Shown: positions 33,555-43,192, counted from the stretch's first letter. The stretch is DNA of 64,000 nt from Streptomyces lonarensis (GCF_012033735.1 NZ_JAAVJD010000005.1:1-64000), one strand, 5' to 3'. The notes: generated by a model not told the origin, from the letters alone. Numbers and translations are program-made.

Positions 33555-34775
33555 TCACGGCACCAGCGCACCGGCCGGCGGCGCGGACGCAGCCGCGGGT
33601 CCGCTGACGGCGGTGGCCGAGGCCGCCAGCGCCCCGTCCAGATCACGCCACAGGTCCTCGACGTCCTCCAGGCCGACCGACATCCGCAGCAGCCGGTCGC
33701 TGATGCCGCCGGCGCGGCGGTCCTCGGCGGCGACGATCCGGTGGCTGATCGACCCGGGGTGCTGAATGAGGGTGTCGACGCTGCCCAGGCTGACCGCAGG
33801 GGTGATCAGCCGCACCGCACCGATCACCGCGTGCGGGTCGCCCTCGACCTCGAAAGCCACCATCGCGCCGCCGAGGCGCGGGTAGTGCACGCGGGAGACC
33901 CGGGGGTCGGCGGCGAGCCGCCGGGCGATCTCGGCCGCGGTCGACGACTGCGCCCGCATCCGGACCGGGAGCGTGGCCAACCCCCGGAGCAGGAGGTAGC
34001 CGGCGAGCGGGTGCAGCACGCCGCCGGTCGCGAACCGGATCTGCCGCAGCGCCCGCGCCTGCTCCTCGCCGCAGGCCACCACGCCGCCGAGCACGTCGCC
34101 GTGGCCGCCGAGGTACTTGGTGGCGCTGTGCAGCACCATTGCCGCGCCGTGCTCGCGGGGGCGCTGCAGGACGGGAGTGGCGAAGGTGTTGTCCACCAGG
34201 AGCGGCACGTCGCCGCACCGCTCGGCCAGCGCGTCGAGGTCCGTCTCGGCCAGCGTCGGGTTGGCCGGCGTCTCCGCCAGCACCAGGCCGGTGTCGGGGC
34301 GCAGCGCGGCCGGTACCTCCTCGGGCGCGGCCCAGGTGACCTCCGTGCCGAGCAGCCCGCTCTCCAGCAGGTGGTCGCTGCAGCCGTAGAGGGGCCGCAC
34401 GGCGACGACGTGCCGCAGTCCGGCGGCGCCGCGCGCGAGCAGGACGGCGGTGAGCGCCGCCATGCCGCTGGCGAACGCCACGGCCGACTCGGTGCCCTCC
34501 AACCGCGCCAGGGCCCGCTCGAAGCGGGCGGTGGTGGGGTTGTCCAGCCGGGCGTACACCGGCGGCCCCGCCAACTGCTCACCGGTGGCGGCGAACGCGT
34601 CCAGCCGGGCCGCCTCGCCGCGGCTGTCCGGGCTGGGATAGGTGGTGGAGAGGTCCAGGGGCGGGGCGTGCAGGCCGAGGGCGGTGAGGTCCTCCCGCCC
34701 GGCGTGCACGGCCTCGGTGGTCAGCGAGCGGGCGGCGCCCGGAGGGCGTGGGGGTGCGGAGCTCGGGATGTCCAT
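33555..34775 (-). CDS. Cys/Met-metabolism PLP enzyme (cystathionine gamma-synthase/lyase-like)
   Basis: 406 aa. Fold-type I trans-sulfuration enzyme: YARLDNPTTARFERALARLEG, SGMAALTAVLL, YGCSDHLLES, LLVDNTFATPVLQRP and the PLP lysine K220 in HSATKYLGGHGDVLGG. The C-terminal LITPAVSLGSVDTLIQHPGSISH matches the family's last motif. It could be a methionine or cystathionine gamma-lyase or a synthase; the divergent Lrp-type regulator favours a catabolic or sulfur-balance role. ATG start. Confidence 0.9.
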   Translation of the reverse strand: MDIPSSAPPRPPGAARSLTTEAVHAGREDLTALGLHAPPLDLSTTYPSPDSRGEAARLDAFAATGEQLAGPPVYARLDNPTTARFERALARLEGTESAVAFASGMAALTAVLLARGAAGLRHVVAVRPLYGCSDHLLESGLLGTEVTWAAPEEVPAALRPDTGLVLAETPANPTLAETDLDALAERCGDVPLLVDNTFATPVLQRPREHGAAMVLHSATKYLGGHGDVLGGVVACGEEQARALRQIRFATGGVLHPLAGYLLLRGLATLPVRMRAQSSTAAEIARRLAADPRVSRVHYPRLGGAMVAFEVEGDPHAVIGAVRLITPAVSLGSVDTLIQHPGSISHRIVAAEDRRAGGISDRLLRMSVGLEDVEDLWRDLDGALAASATAVSGPAAASAPPAGALVP

Positions 34776-34836
34776 GGCGAGAGATTCTGAACATCGGCCG
34801 GGGTCGGCGGGGGCCGCACCGTGCTACGTTCGGCCG

Positions 34837-35340
34837 GTGTCCGATTCGGTGGTTCTCGATCCGGTGGATCTGGAGATCCTCCGCCTGCTGCAGAACGACG
34901 CCCGGATGACGTACCGGGAGCTGGCGGCCGCGGTGGGAGTGGCGGCGTCCACCTGCCTGGACCGGGTCGCCCGGCTGCGGCGCGGCGGGGTGATCCTCGG
35001 GCAGGTGCTGCGGGTCGATCCCGCGCGGCTGGGCCGCCCGCTGGAGGCGCTGCTCTCGGTACAGGTGCGCCCGCATCGGGCGGAGCTGATCGGGCCGTTC
35101 GTCGAGCGGGTCCGGGCGCTGCCGCAGGCGCGGGCGCTCTTCCACCTGACGGGGCCGGACGACTATCTCGTACATGTGGCGGTCGCCGGTCCGGCGGCGC
35201 TGCAGCGGTTGGTGCTGGAGGAGTTCACCGCTCGGCGGGAGGTGGCCCGGGTGGAGACGCGGCTGATCTTCGGCCGGTGGGAGTGCGGTCCGGTGCTGCC
35301 GCCCGCGCCGGCGGAGTCCGGCCCCGGTCCTGTCGGGTGA
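34837..35340 (+). CDS. Lrp/AsnC-family regulator
   Basis: 167 aa. N-terminal HTH at 9-55 (DLEILRLLQNDARMTYRELAAAVGVAASTCLDRVARLRRGGVI) and a C-terminal RAM/AsnC ligand domain (LEALLSVQVRPHRAELIGPFVERVRAL, LTGPDDYLVHVAVAG). GTG start only 61 bases from the divergent PLP lyase gene, with CTACGTT close upstream and no ribosome site, so probably leaderless. Classic arrangement of an amino-acid-responsive regulator with the catabolic gene it controls. Confidence 0.92.
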   Translation: MSDSVVLDPVDLEILRLLQNDARMTYRELAAAVGVAASTCLDRVARLRRGGVILGQVLRVDPARLGRPLEALLSVQVRPHRAELIGPFVERVRALPQARALFHLTGPDDYLVHVAVAGPAALQRLVLEEFTARREVARVETRLIFGRWECGPVLPPAPAESGPGPVG

Positions 35341-35376
35341 GCGGCGCGGGCGCAGCGGGACGCGCCGGGCAGGACG

Positions 35377-38300
35377 CTAGCGGTCGAGGGGGGCGGCGTG
35401 GTGCCGCAGCGTTGAGCCCTCGCTGCCCTTGCGGACCTCCAGCCGGGCCGGGACGCGGGCGCGCAGTTCCGGGACGTGGCTGACGATCCCGACGGTGCGG
35501 TCCTGTTCGCGGAGCGCGTCGAGGAGGTCCAGCACCTCGTCGAGGGTGTCCTCGTCGAGGGTTCCGAACCCCTCGTCGATGAAGAGGGTGTCGAGTCGGC
35601 GTCCGCCCGCCTCCTCGGCGACGGCGTCGGCGAGCCCGAGCGCCAGGGCGAGGGAGACCAGGAAGGACTCGCCGCCGGAGAGGGTCGCGGTGTCGCGGTC
35701 GCGTCCGGTCCAGGCGTCGGTGACGCGCAGTCCGAGACCGGAGCGGGCGCGTCCGGAGCGGGCGTCGGTGTGGGTGAGGGTGTAGCGGCCGGCGGACATC
35801 CGGTGCAGGCGGGAGCCCGCGGCGTGGGCGACCTGTTCGAGCCGGGCGGCGAGCACGTACGTCTCCAGCCGCATCCGGTGGCGGTTCTCCGCCGCCGTGC
35901 CGGCGGTGAGCTGGGCCAGCCGGGAGACCTGGCCCGCGTGGGTCCGCAGCGGCAGTTGCCGGCGCAGCGCGGCGGTCAACCGATCGGACAGCGTGTCGAG
36001 TTCACGGGACCGGCCGTCGGCGGCGGCCTCGGCCGCGCCGGCCGCGCGCAGCTCGCGCAACGCGACGTCCAGGGCTCGGGCGGTGGCGGCCGGGTCGGCG
36101 GGGGGCAGCTCCGCCGCGCGGGCCGTGGCGAGGTCGCCGAGGATCGCGGCCACCACGCTCTCCTCGGCGGTGTGGGCGTCGATCTCCTCGGCGAGGGACC
36201 GCAGCTCGCCGTCGGGGAGCAGGGCGTCGGCCGCGGCGTCCGGCCCGGTGAAGCCGGCGCGGAACGCCGCGTCGGCGGCGCGGGCGTCCGCGTCCTTGTG
36301 GCGGGAGGCGGCGTCGGCGGCCGCCGTCACCGCCGCGGCGGCGGTGTCGAGGAGGTCGGCGGTCTCCTCCAGCGCGCGTGCGTGCTCGGCGACCCCTGCG
36401 GCGTCGCCGCGGGCCCGCCGGATCTCGTCGAGGGCCTCGGCGAGGTCGGCGGTGAGCGCGGTCCGGCGGTCGGCGCGGGCGCGTTCGCGTTCGCGCAGTT
36501 CGGTGATCCGCCGGCCCAGCCCGCCGTGGTGGTCGGCGATCCGCTCCAGCCGCGCCGCGGTCCGGTCGGCCGCGGGGCCGGCGCTCCGGGCGGCGTCGGT
36601 CTCGGCAGCCAGGTGGGACTCGGCCTCGGTGAGGGCGGCCGCGGTGTCGCCCGCGGTGTCGCGGAGCTGGTCGTGGCGTGCCTCGGCGGCGGCCAGGTCG
36701 TGCTCGGCGGCGCGCCGGTGGTCGGTGGCGGCCTCGTGGCGGGCGAGCGCCGCCTCCTCCTCGGCGAGGTCCGGCGCGGTCGCCCGGGGTGCCGCCGGCG
36801 CCGGGTGCTCGGTGCCGCCGCACACGGCACAGGGCTCCCCCGGGGCCAGCCCGGCGGCGAGTTCGGCGGCGAGGGAGTCGAGCCGGCGTTCGCGGACCGT
36901 CAGCCACCGCTCGTGGGCGGCGCGCGACGCCTCGCGGGCCTCGTCCACGGCGGTGCGCAGCGCGGGGAGCGAGGCGGCGGTCCGCTCCGCCTCACGGGCC
37001 GCCGCCAACCGGTCCCGCAGCGGCCGGAGTCGTTCGGCCAGCCCGTCGGCCTCGGCCGCGTGGCGGCGCTCGGCGGCGAGCCGGTCGCGGAGCTCCCGCA
37101 GGGAGCCGGCGGCGTCCTCGTGCTCCCGGAGCGCGGTGTCGAGCTCGGTGGACTCGGTGGCGGCGGCCGTGTCGAGTGCGTCCGCCTCCCCGCGCAGTCT
37201 GCGGGCGCGCTCCTCGGCGCGCCGGGCCGCATCGAGCGCGCCGGACTCCCGCCGGGCCGTGTGGGCGCGGTCGGTCAGCGTCTCGGCGCCGGCGCCGCGC
37301 AGCTCCGCGGGGAGCCGTTCCCGGGCCGCCTGCTCCGCGGCGCGGGTGCGGGCGACCTCCGCGGCGGCGTCCTCCCTGAGGTCGAGGGCGGACGCGACGG
37401 TGGCGGCGGCACGGCCGGTCGCGAGCCGGTGGCGCAGGTCGGCGACGTGGCCGGCCGCGGCGGCGAGGCGGTCGGCCCGCTGCCGGGCCTCGGCGTGGCG
37501 CTGCTGGAGCCGGGCGGTCTCGGCGCTCGCCTCGTGGGCGGCGCGTGCGGTGGTGTGGCGTGACTCGGCGGCGGCGGTGGCCAGGGCGGTGCGCTCGCGG
37601 TCCTCGCGTGCCGCGCAGCGTGCGACCGCGGCCCAGCCGATCACGGCGTCGGTGCGGTCCCCGCCGTGGGCGGGGGTGTCCGGCGCGGCCGGGGGCGGCT
37701 CCCCGCCACCGGTGGCCTGGTGCACCCGGTGCAGCAGCTGGTCGACCGTGCGGTCGGCGTCGCGCAGCGCCTCCAGCGCCTCGCCGCGCGCGGCGGAGAG
37801 GTACTGCTCGGCGGCGGCGAACCGGCGGGTGTCGAAGAGCCGGCCGAGCAGCTTGGCGCGCTCCTCCGCGTCGGCGCGCAGGAACCGGGCGAAGTCGCCC
37901 TGGGGCAGCAGCACCACCTGGCAGAACTGGTCGCGGTTCATGCCGAGGAGGGTGCCGATCTCCTCGGCGATCTCCTGATGGGACCGGCTCAGCGGGCGCA
38001 GCCGGCCGTCGGCGCCGCGTTCGGCGAGCAGGCTGACGGCCTTGTCGCGGGTGTGCCCGGTGCCGCGCTTCTTCGGGCGGAGCTGCTCGGGGCGTCGCGT
38101 GACCTGCAGACGGCGACCCTCGACGGTGACGTCGAGGACCACCTCCGTGGCGGTGTCGGCGGGGGCGTGGTGGCTGCGGAGTGCTCCGAGATCGGCGCGG
38201 CGGGTGCCGGGGACGGAGCCGTAGAGCGCGTAGCAGACGGCGTCGAGGACGGCGGTCTTGCCGGCGCCGGTCGGGCCGTGGAGCAGGAACAGTCCGGCGG

Positions 38301-38379
38301 CGCCGAGCCGGTCGAAGTCGACGTGCTCGGTACCGGCGTAGGGCCCGAAGGCGGTGACCGTCAGGTGGTGGAGCCTCAT
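35377..38379 (-). CDS. sbcC: Exonuclease subunit SbcC
   Basis: 1000 aa SMC-like ATPase. N-terminal Walker A GPTGAGKT at 35-42; Q-loop region NRDQFCQVVLLPQGDFARFL; long coiled-coil arms rich in Ala/Arg/Glu heptads; central zinc-hook CAVC at 517-520; C-terminal signature LSGGESFLVSLALALGLAD and Walker B LFIDEGFGTLD. With SbcD it forms the nuclease that cuts hairpins and palindromes at stalled forks and DNA ends. ATG overlaps the sbcD stop (ATGA), so the two are translated together. Such activity matters in a GC-rich genome full of palindromes and, in Streptomyces, at telomeric palindromes. Confidence 0.96.
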   Translation of the reverse strand: MRLHHLTVTAFGPYAGTEHVDFDRLGAAGLFLLHGPTGAGKTAVLDAVCYALYGSVPGTRRADLGALRSHHAPADTATEVVLDVTVEGRRLQVTRRPEQLRPKKRGTGHTRDKAVSLLAERGADGRLRPLSRSHQEIAEEIGTLLGMNRDQFCQVVLLPQGDFARFLRADAEERAKLLGRLFDTRRFAAAEQYLSAARGEALEALRDADRTVDQLLHRVHQATGGGEPPPAAPDTPAHGGDRTDAVIGWAAVARCAAREDRERTALATAAAESRHTTARAAHEASAETARLQQRHAEARQRADRLAAAAGHVADLRHRLATGRAAATVASALDLREDAAAEVARTRAAEQAARERLPAELRGAGAETLTDRAHTARRESGALDAARRAEERARRLRGEADALDTAAATESTELDTALREHEDAAGSLRELRDRLAAERRHAAEADGLAERLRPLRDRLAAAREAERTAASLPALRTAVDEAREASRAAHERWLTVRERRLDSLAAELAAGLAPGEPCAVCGGTEHPAPAAPRATAPDLAEEEAALARHEAATDHRRAAEHDLAAAEARHDQLRDTAGDTAAALTEAESHLAAETDAARSAGPAADRTAARLERIADHHGGLGRRITELRERERARADRRTALTADLAEALDEIRRARGDAAGVAEHARALEETADLLDTAAAAVTAAADAASRHKDADARAADAAFRAGFTGPDAAADALLPDGELRSLAEEIDAHTAEESVVAAILGDLATARAAELPPADPAATARALDVALRELRAAGAAEAAADGRSRELDTLSDRLTAALRRQLPLRTHAGQVSRLAQLTAGTAAENRHRMRLETYVLAARLEQVAHAAGSRLHRMSAGRYTLTHTDARSGRARSGLGLRVTDAWTGRDRDTATLSGGESFLVSLALALGLADAVAEEAGGRRLDTLFIDEGFGTLDEDTLDEVLDLLDALREQDRTVGIVSHVPELRARVPARLEVRKGSEGSTLRHHAAPLDR

Positions 38380-39551
38380 GCGGTGTGCTCCTCCGGCCCG
38401 CCGCGCGGGGTGTCGACGCGGGCCGCCTCCAGGGCGCGGTCCAGCAGCGCGGCCTCGGCGGGACTCGGTCCCGAGCCGGGACGCACGTGGCGGACGAAGT
38501 CGGCGGCGATCTCGCGGTCGGTGCGGCCGCGCAGCCGCTGGGCGTAGGTGGTGGCGCCGTCCCCGGGCACCGGGTCCGGGTCGAGGACCAGGCTGATGAG
38601 GTGGGGGAAGCGGGCGCGCAGCCGGGGCATGGGCTCCTCGGGCCGTGCCGGGTCGGTCAGGGTCGCCTCCAGCCAGTGCTGTTCCAGGCCCTCGTGCGCG
38701 GGATCGGCGAGGAGGTCGTCGATGCGGCCGCGGATGCGTCCGAGGGGGCGCGGCACCGGGTGGGGCACGGTCTGCGCGGCGAGTTCGCCGTCCGGGCCCA
38801 GCTCGATCAGCCACATGCTCTTGCGGTGGGCGGCCTCGGAGAAGGAGTAGGCGAGCGGCGAACCCGAGTAGCGGACGCGGTCGCTGATGGTCTGTGCGCC
38901 GTGGAGGTGGCCGAGCGCGGTGTAGTCGAAGCCGTCGAACAGCGAGGCCGGAACGGCCGCCGCTCCCCCGGCGGTGATGTCGCGTTCGCTGTCGGACCCG
39001 ACGCCGCCGGTGACGAAGGCGTGGGAGAGCACGACCGAGCGGACGCCGGGGCCGCGGGTCGCGAGGTCCGCGCGGATGCGGTCGGCCGCGGCGCCCAGCA
39101 CCTCACGGTGACCCGCGCGCTCGACGCCGAACTCGGCCCGCGCCAGCGCGGGTTCGAGGTAGGGGATGCCGTAGACGGCCACCGTCCCGTGGGCGTCCTC
39201 CAACAGGACCGGCCGGTCGCAGTCGGCGGGATCGGTCCGCAGGTGGACCCCGGCGCGCCCGATGAGGCCGGCGGCGACCCCGAGCCGGTGCGGGGAGTCG
39301 TGGTTGCCGGAGATGATGACGGCGGCGACACCGTGGTCGGCGAGGCGGTGCAGGAGCTCGTCGTAGAGGCGCACGGCGGAGAGCGGCGGAACGGCCCGGT
39401 CGTAGACGTCGCCCGCGACCAGCACCGCGTCGACCTGGTGTTCGACGGCGACGGCGACCAGGTGCTCCAGCGCGTCGCGCTGCGCGTCCAGCAGCGGCAC
39501 ACGGTGCAGGCCCCGCCCCAGATGCCAGTCGGAGGTGTGCAGCAGTCGCAC
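38376..39551 (-). CDS. sbcD: Exonuclease subunit SbcD
   Basis: 391 aa. Mre11-like phosphoesterase. Metal motifs in order: DWHLGRG (I), GDVYDR (II), GNHDSPHR (III), VLSHAFVTGG (IV) and GHLHGAQ (V). C-terminal capping region with the SGSPLAYSFSE phrase. Nuclease partner of SbcC. GTG start. Lies between yigZ-like and sbcC genes. Confidence 0.96.
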   Translation of the reverse strand: MRLLHTSDWHLGRGLHRVPLLDAQRDALEHLVAVAVEHQVDAVLVAGDVYDRAVPPLSAVRLYDELLHRLADHGVAAVIISGNHDSPHRLGVAAGLIGRAGVHLRTDPADCDRPVLLEDAHGTVAVYGIPYLEPALARAEFGVERAGHREVLGAAADRIRADLATRGPGVRSVVLSHAFVTGGVGSDSERDITAGGAAAVPASLFDGFDYTALGHLHGAQTISDRVRYSGSPLAYSFSEAAHRKSMWLIELGPDGELAAQTVPHPVPRPLGRIRGRIDDLLADPAHEGLEQHWLEATLTDPARPEEPMPRLRARFPHLISLVLDPDPVPGDGATTYAQRLRGRTDREIAADFVRHVRPGSGPSPAEAALLDRALEAARVDTPRGGPEEHTA

Positions 39552-39632
39552 GTGCGGCGTCCCCTTCGTCCCCTGTCGTCGTCCCCTGTCACCCCGCCCC
39601 CGGGGCCCGGAGGGCCCGGCGGCACCGGAACG

Positions 39633-40283
39633 CTACCAGCCGCCGCCGGGTCGGCCCTCGCCGTACCAGTCACCGCCGGGCTCCAGGGCGGCGGTGCCCG
39701 CGGTGGCGTCGGCGAGCCAGGCGGTGAAGGCGTCGAGTTCGGTTCCCGGCAGCGCCGTGGTGATGGTGACCGCGCTGCCGTAGGCGACGTCGCGCACCAC
39801 GTGGCCCCGGGCGCGCAGTTCGTTCTCCAGTTTCCCCGCGCGCTGGTGGTCCACGGTCACGGTGGCGAGCCGGTACCGGGTGCGGGTGACGGTGCCGAGG
39901 CTGTCGAGGGCGGTGCCGACGGCGGCGCCGTAGGCCCGGATGAGGCCGCCGGCGCCGAGCTTGGTACCGCCGAAGTAGCGGCTGACGACGGCGACGACGC
40001 AGCGCACCTCGCGGCGGGTCAGCATCTGCAGCATGGGCAGCCCTGCGGTGCCGCCGGGCTCGCCGTCGTCGGAGCACTTGCGGTCCGCGCCGTCGGCGCC
40101 GAGGACGTACGCCCAGCAGTGGTGCGAGGCGGCGGGGTGGCGCTGCCGCTCCCGGGCGACGACGGCCGCCGCCTCCGCCTCGGTGGCGACGGGGTCCAGG
40201 GTGCAGACGAACCGCGAGCGGTTCACCTCGGTCTCGTGGACCCCGGGGCCCGGCACGGTCAGGTAGCGGTCGGGTGCGGACAT
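39633..40283 (-). CDS. YigZ/IMPACT-family protein
   Basis: 216 aa. UPF0029 N-terminal domain with the characteristic segments SRFVCTLDPV, SHHCWAYVLG, CSDDGEPGGTAGLPML and RYFGGTKLGAGGLIRAYG, plus the smaller C-terminal DUF1949-like domain. The family relates to the eukaryotic translation regulator IMPACT; the bacterial role is unsettled, with suggested nucleic-acid binding. Adjacent to sbcD on the same strand, 81 bases away. Confidence 0.93.
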   Translation of the reverse strand: MSAPDRYLTVPGPGVHETEVNRSRFVCTLDPVATEAEAAAVVARERQRHPAASHHCWAYVLGADGADRKCSDDGEPGGTAGLPMLQMLTRREVRCVVAVVSRYFGGTKLGAGGLIRAYGAAVGTALDSLGTVTRTRYRLATVTVDHQRAGKLENELRARGHVVRDVAYGSAVTITTALPGTELDAFTAWLADATAGTAALEPGGDWYGEGRPGGGW

Positions 40284-40408
40284 GGGGCCACCCTAGGCGC
40301 GGGGCGCGCCCCGCCCGGGAGCGGGCCCGGCCCCGGCCGGGGCACCGGCACCGCGCGGGTCTCCCGCCACCGGGGAATGGCGCGACGCGCACGGCTGTTG
40401 GCGCGGGT

Positions 40409-40843
40409 ATGTACGGAGACGACGGGACGGTGCGCTCGATACTCGCACCGGCGGGAGAGACCTGGGCCGTGGTCGGCCTGTCCACCAACCGGGCGCGGGC
40501 CGCCCACGGCGTGGCCGAGCTGCTGCAGCGGTTCGGGAAGCGGATCGTGCCGGTCCACCCGAAGGCGGAGACCGTACTGGGCGAGCCGGGGTACGCCTCG
40601 CTGTCCGAGATCCCGTTCCCGGTGGACGTGGTGGACGTGTTCGTCAACAGCGCGCAGGCCGGCGCCGTCGCGGACGAGGCGGTGGCCGTGGGGGCACGCG
40701 CGGTCTGGTTCCAGCTCGGCGTCGTGGACGAGGCGGCGTTCGACCGGGTCCGGGACGCCGGCGTGGCCATGGTGATGGACCGCTGCCCGGCGATCGAGCT
40801 GGGGCGGCCGGACTTCGCCGACCTGCGGACGGCGGGCGGCTGA
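40409..40843 (+). CDS. CoA-binding (succinyl-CoA synthetase-like) domain protein
   Basis: 144 aa. Single Rossmann-like CoA-binding domain: TWAVVGLSTNRARAAHGVAELLQRFGKRIVPVHPKAETVLGEPGYASLSEIP, VDVFVNSAQAGAVADEAVAVGARAVWFQLGV and the end VMDRCPAIE. YccU-like family of unknown function, conserved in most bacteria. ATG start. Confidence 0.93.
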   Translation: MYGDDGTVRSILAPAGETWAVVGLSTNRARAAHGVAELLQRFGKRIVPVHPKAETVLGEPGYASLSEIPFPVDVVDVFVNSAQAGAVADEAVAVGARAVWFQLGVVDEAAFDRVRDAGVAMVMDRCPAIELGRPDFADLRTAGG

Positions 40844-40877
40844 CGGCGCCACCGGCACGGCCGGCCCGATAACGGCA

Positions 40878-40902
40878 GCGCCCCGCTCCCGGCGCGGGGC
40901 GC
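40878..40902. terminator. Hairpin between convergent genes
   Basis: Nine-base arms GCGCCCCGC (40878-40886) and GCGGGGCGC (40894-40902) with a seven-base loop, between the CoA-binding gene and the convergent acyltransferase gene. Confidence 0.7.
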
Positions 40903-40937
40903 GGACGGCCGCGGCGCGCCGTGTCCGCGACGGCGGG

Positions 40938-41627
40938 TCACTCCCCGGGTGGCGGCCCCGTCCACGGCACCGGGGCGGGGGTGCGCAGCGGCGGCTGCCA
41001 GCCCTCCTCGGCGCTCCAGCGGCGCACCACGCGCGCCGGGACCCCCGCGACGACGGTGTGGTCCGGTATCTCGCCGCGGACCACCGCGCCCGCCGCCACC
41101 ACGACGTTGCGCCCGAGGCGGGCGCCGGGGAGGACGACGGCGCCCGCGCCGAGCCAGCTGCCGGCTCCTATGGCGACCGGCGCCGCGCGGGGCCACTGGA
41201 GTCCGACGGGCCGCGCCGGGTCGTCGTAGGAGTGGTTGGTGGAGGTGACGTAGCAGTACGGCCCGAGGAAGACGTCGTCCGCCACGTCGACGGGCGCGTC
41301 GGCGACGATGTGACTGCCCCTGCCGAGGACCACGCCGTCGCCGAGGGTGATGCGCAGCCCGGGTCCGAGGTCCAGGCCGGGCGCCATGCCGACGGTGAGG
41401 GTGACGTCCTGCCCGACGACGCACCGTGCGCCGAGCGAGATGTACCGCTCGCCGAAGACGGTGCCCTGCGGGAACGCCAGGCGGGTTCGCTCCCCCAGGT
41501 GGTGGAAGGCGTAGGGGCCGGGGCGGTCGGCGGTGACGGCCGCCGCCGCCCGCAGGCGGCGCCACAGCGCGTGCGCCGTGCCCGAGGCGGCGCGGCCGGC
41601 GAGGCGCCGCAGTGCCGTCAGCATCAT
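40938..41627 (-). CDS. Left-handed beta-helix (hexapeptide) acyltransferase
   Basis: 229 aa. Repeating hexapeptide pattern from about residue 60 (ISLGARCVVGQDVTL, ITLGDGVVLGRGSHIVAD, IGAGSWLGAGAVVLPGARLGRNVVVAAGAVVRGEIPDHTVVAGVPARVVRR), the hallmark of trimeric acyltransferases; the active-site histidine is in TSTNHSYDDP. Likely an O-acetyl- or similar transferase on a sugar or cell-envelope substrate. Two adjacent ATGs at the start. Confidence 0.9.
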   Translation of the reverse strand: MMLTALRRLAGRAASGTAHALWRRLRAAAAVTADRPGPYAFHHLGERTRLAFPQGTVFGERYISLGARCVVGQDVTLTVGMAPGLDLGPGLRITLGDGVVLGRGSHIVADAPVDVADDVFLGPYCYVTSTNHSYDDPARPVGLQWPRAAPVAIGAGSWLGAGAVVLPGARLGRNVVVAAGAVVRGEIPDHTVVAGVPARVVRRWSAEEGWQPPLRTPAPVPWTGPPPGE

Positions 41628-41665
41628 CGCCCCCGCCCGCCCGTCCCGCCGTCCCCTCCTGCGCG

Positions 41666-42130
41666 TCAGTTGCTGGGGCGCAGCGTCCAGACCACCGTCA
41701 TCTCACCGGTGACGTCGCCGTTCTCCCGGCGGAGGGTGACGTGGACCTCGAACTCCGGACGGGTGCCGGCGTCGAGGTCGGCGACGACGTCGACGATGGG
41801 GCGGCGCATCACGGCGGTGGCGGTGATGGGGCCCATCGCGAGCTTGCGGTAGCCGATCTCGGCGCGCACGGCGAGCGGCACGGCGCGACCGAGCTGGTCG
41901 GCGAAGGCGGCGAGCACGATGGCGCCGGAGGCGGACTCCGCGAGGGTGAACATCGCCCCGGCGTGCGGGCCGCCGACGTGGTTGCGGTACTCGGGCCGGT
42001 CCGGGAGCCGGACGACGGCCCGCTCGGCGGTGGTCTCGGTGAACTCGAGCCCCAGGGTGCGGGCCATCGGCACCGAGGCGGCGAGCTGGTCCCCGACAGT
42101 GGGCGTACGCGCGGGCGTGGTCTCCGTCAT
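41666..42130 (-). CDS. Hotdog-fold thioesterase (DUF4442/PaaI-like)
   Basis: 154 aa. Hotdog fold: RNHVGGPHAGAMFTLAESASGAIVLAAF (active-site loop and long helix), then RAEIGYRKLAMGPITATAVM and VHVTLRRENGDVTGEMTVVWTLR. DUF4442-type streptomycete protein, presumably an acyl-CoA thioesterase. ATG chosen at 42130 in preference to GTG-like starts further upstream. Follows the spermidine-synthase-like gene by 111 bases. Confidence 0.87.
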   Translation of the reverse strand: MTETTPARTPTVGDQLAASVPMARTLGLEFTETTAERAVVRLPDRPEYRNHVGGPHAGAMFTLAESASGAIVLAAFADQLGRAVPLAVRAEIGYRKLAMGPITATAVMRRPIVDVVADLDAGTRPEFEVHVTLRRENGDVTGEMTVVWTLRPSN

Positions 42131-42241
42131 GAGCGGCACGTTACCAGTCGGTAGGGCCGGCGGGGAGGGCGTGTTCCCGCCGTGCGGAAGCCGCCCGCCC
42201 GGGACACCGGACGGCGGCGGGCCGGGGCGTGGCGTCCCGGC

Positions 42242-43087
42242 TCACCCGACGGTGAAGGCGCCCTCCGGCGGCCGGGGCGAGGGGATGCCCGCGTCGCCGG
42301 GCGGCCGGGCATCGCCGAGGAACCGCAGCAGCGCCGGACCGTGGACCACGCGGGCGGGGAAGGCGTCGGCGGCGCAGCCGCGGGTGAGCTCCGCCACCGG
42401 CAGCGACCGGTCGGAGGCGGCGAGCACCACGTTCCCGAAGCGGCGGCCGCGCAGCACCGACGGCTCGGCGACCAGGCAGACCTCCGCGAAGACCTCCGCA
42501 GCGGCGGCCAGTTGGGGTCGGAGGAAGGCGAAGGGGGCGGAGTCCGCGAGGTTGGCGAGGTGGACGCCGCCGGGCCGCAGCGCCGCGGCCGACCGCCGCA
42601 GGAAGGCCGGGGTCGTGAGGTGGGCGGGCGTCCGGTCGCCGCTGAAGACGTCCGCGACCACCGCGTCCACGGAGTGCGGCGGCAGTTCGGAGAGGACCGC
42701 GGCCGCGTCGCCGTGGCAGAGCTCCACCCCGGCCGGCGGCTCACCGAGGGTCGCGGTCACCAGCTCGATGAGAGCGCCGTCGTCCTCGACCACCAGGTGC
42801 CGCGAGCCGGGCCGGCGGTGCGCCAGGTGGCGGGGCAGGCTCAGCGCCCCGCCGCCGAGGTGGACGACGCGCGGCGGCTGCTCGTCGGGGACGGTCGTCG
42901 TCAGCAGCTGCGCGAGGCGCCGGACGTACTCGAACTCCAGGTGCCCCGGGTCCGCGAGGTCGACGTAGGACTGCGGCACGTCGTCGACCGTCAGCAGCCA
43001 GGCGTGCGGCCGGTCGAGGTCCGGGAGGAGGCGGGCGGTGCCATGGGCGACGGGGCCGCTGACGGGCCGGGCGGGGGCGCTGGTCAC
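42242..43087 (-). CDS. Spermidine-synthase-like methyltransferase-fold protein
   Basis: 281 aa. Rossmann-type fold of the spermidine synthase group: VHLGGGALSLPRHLAHRRPGSRHLVVEDDGALIELV, HGDAAAVLSELPPHSVDAVVADVFSGDRTPAHLTT, and a long C-terminal half of two conserved helices. The PQSYVDLADPGHLEFEYVRRL segment is characteristic of the actinobacterial branch. True aminopropyltransferase activity is doubtful because the usual Asp-rich polyamine loop is not clear. GTG start with a GGGGGA run directly upstream; the longer frame to 43153 is unlikely. The gene is divergent from the VTT membrane protein. Confidence 0.82.
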   Translation of the reverse strand: MTSAPARPVSGPVAHGTARLLPDLDRPHAWLLTVDDVPQSYVDLADPGHLEFEYVRRLAQLLTTTVPDEQPPRVVHLGGGALSLPRHLAHRRPGSRHLVVEDDGALIELVTATLGEPPAGVELCHGDAAAVLSELPPHSVDAVVADVFSGDRTPAHLTTPAFLRRSAAALRPGGVHLANLADSAPFAFLRPQLAAAAEVFAEVCLVAEPSVLRGRRFGNVVLAASDRSLPVAELTRGCAADAFPARVVHGPALLRFLGDARPPGDAGIPSPRPPEGAFTVG

Positions 43088-43192
43088 TCCCCCAGTATCC
43101 CCGCCGGTCACAGCGGCCGGGCGCGACACCCGTTCGCGGGTACGCCACACCACGGCCGCCTCGGGGCTCTCGGTTGTTCACACCCCGTGGGC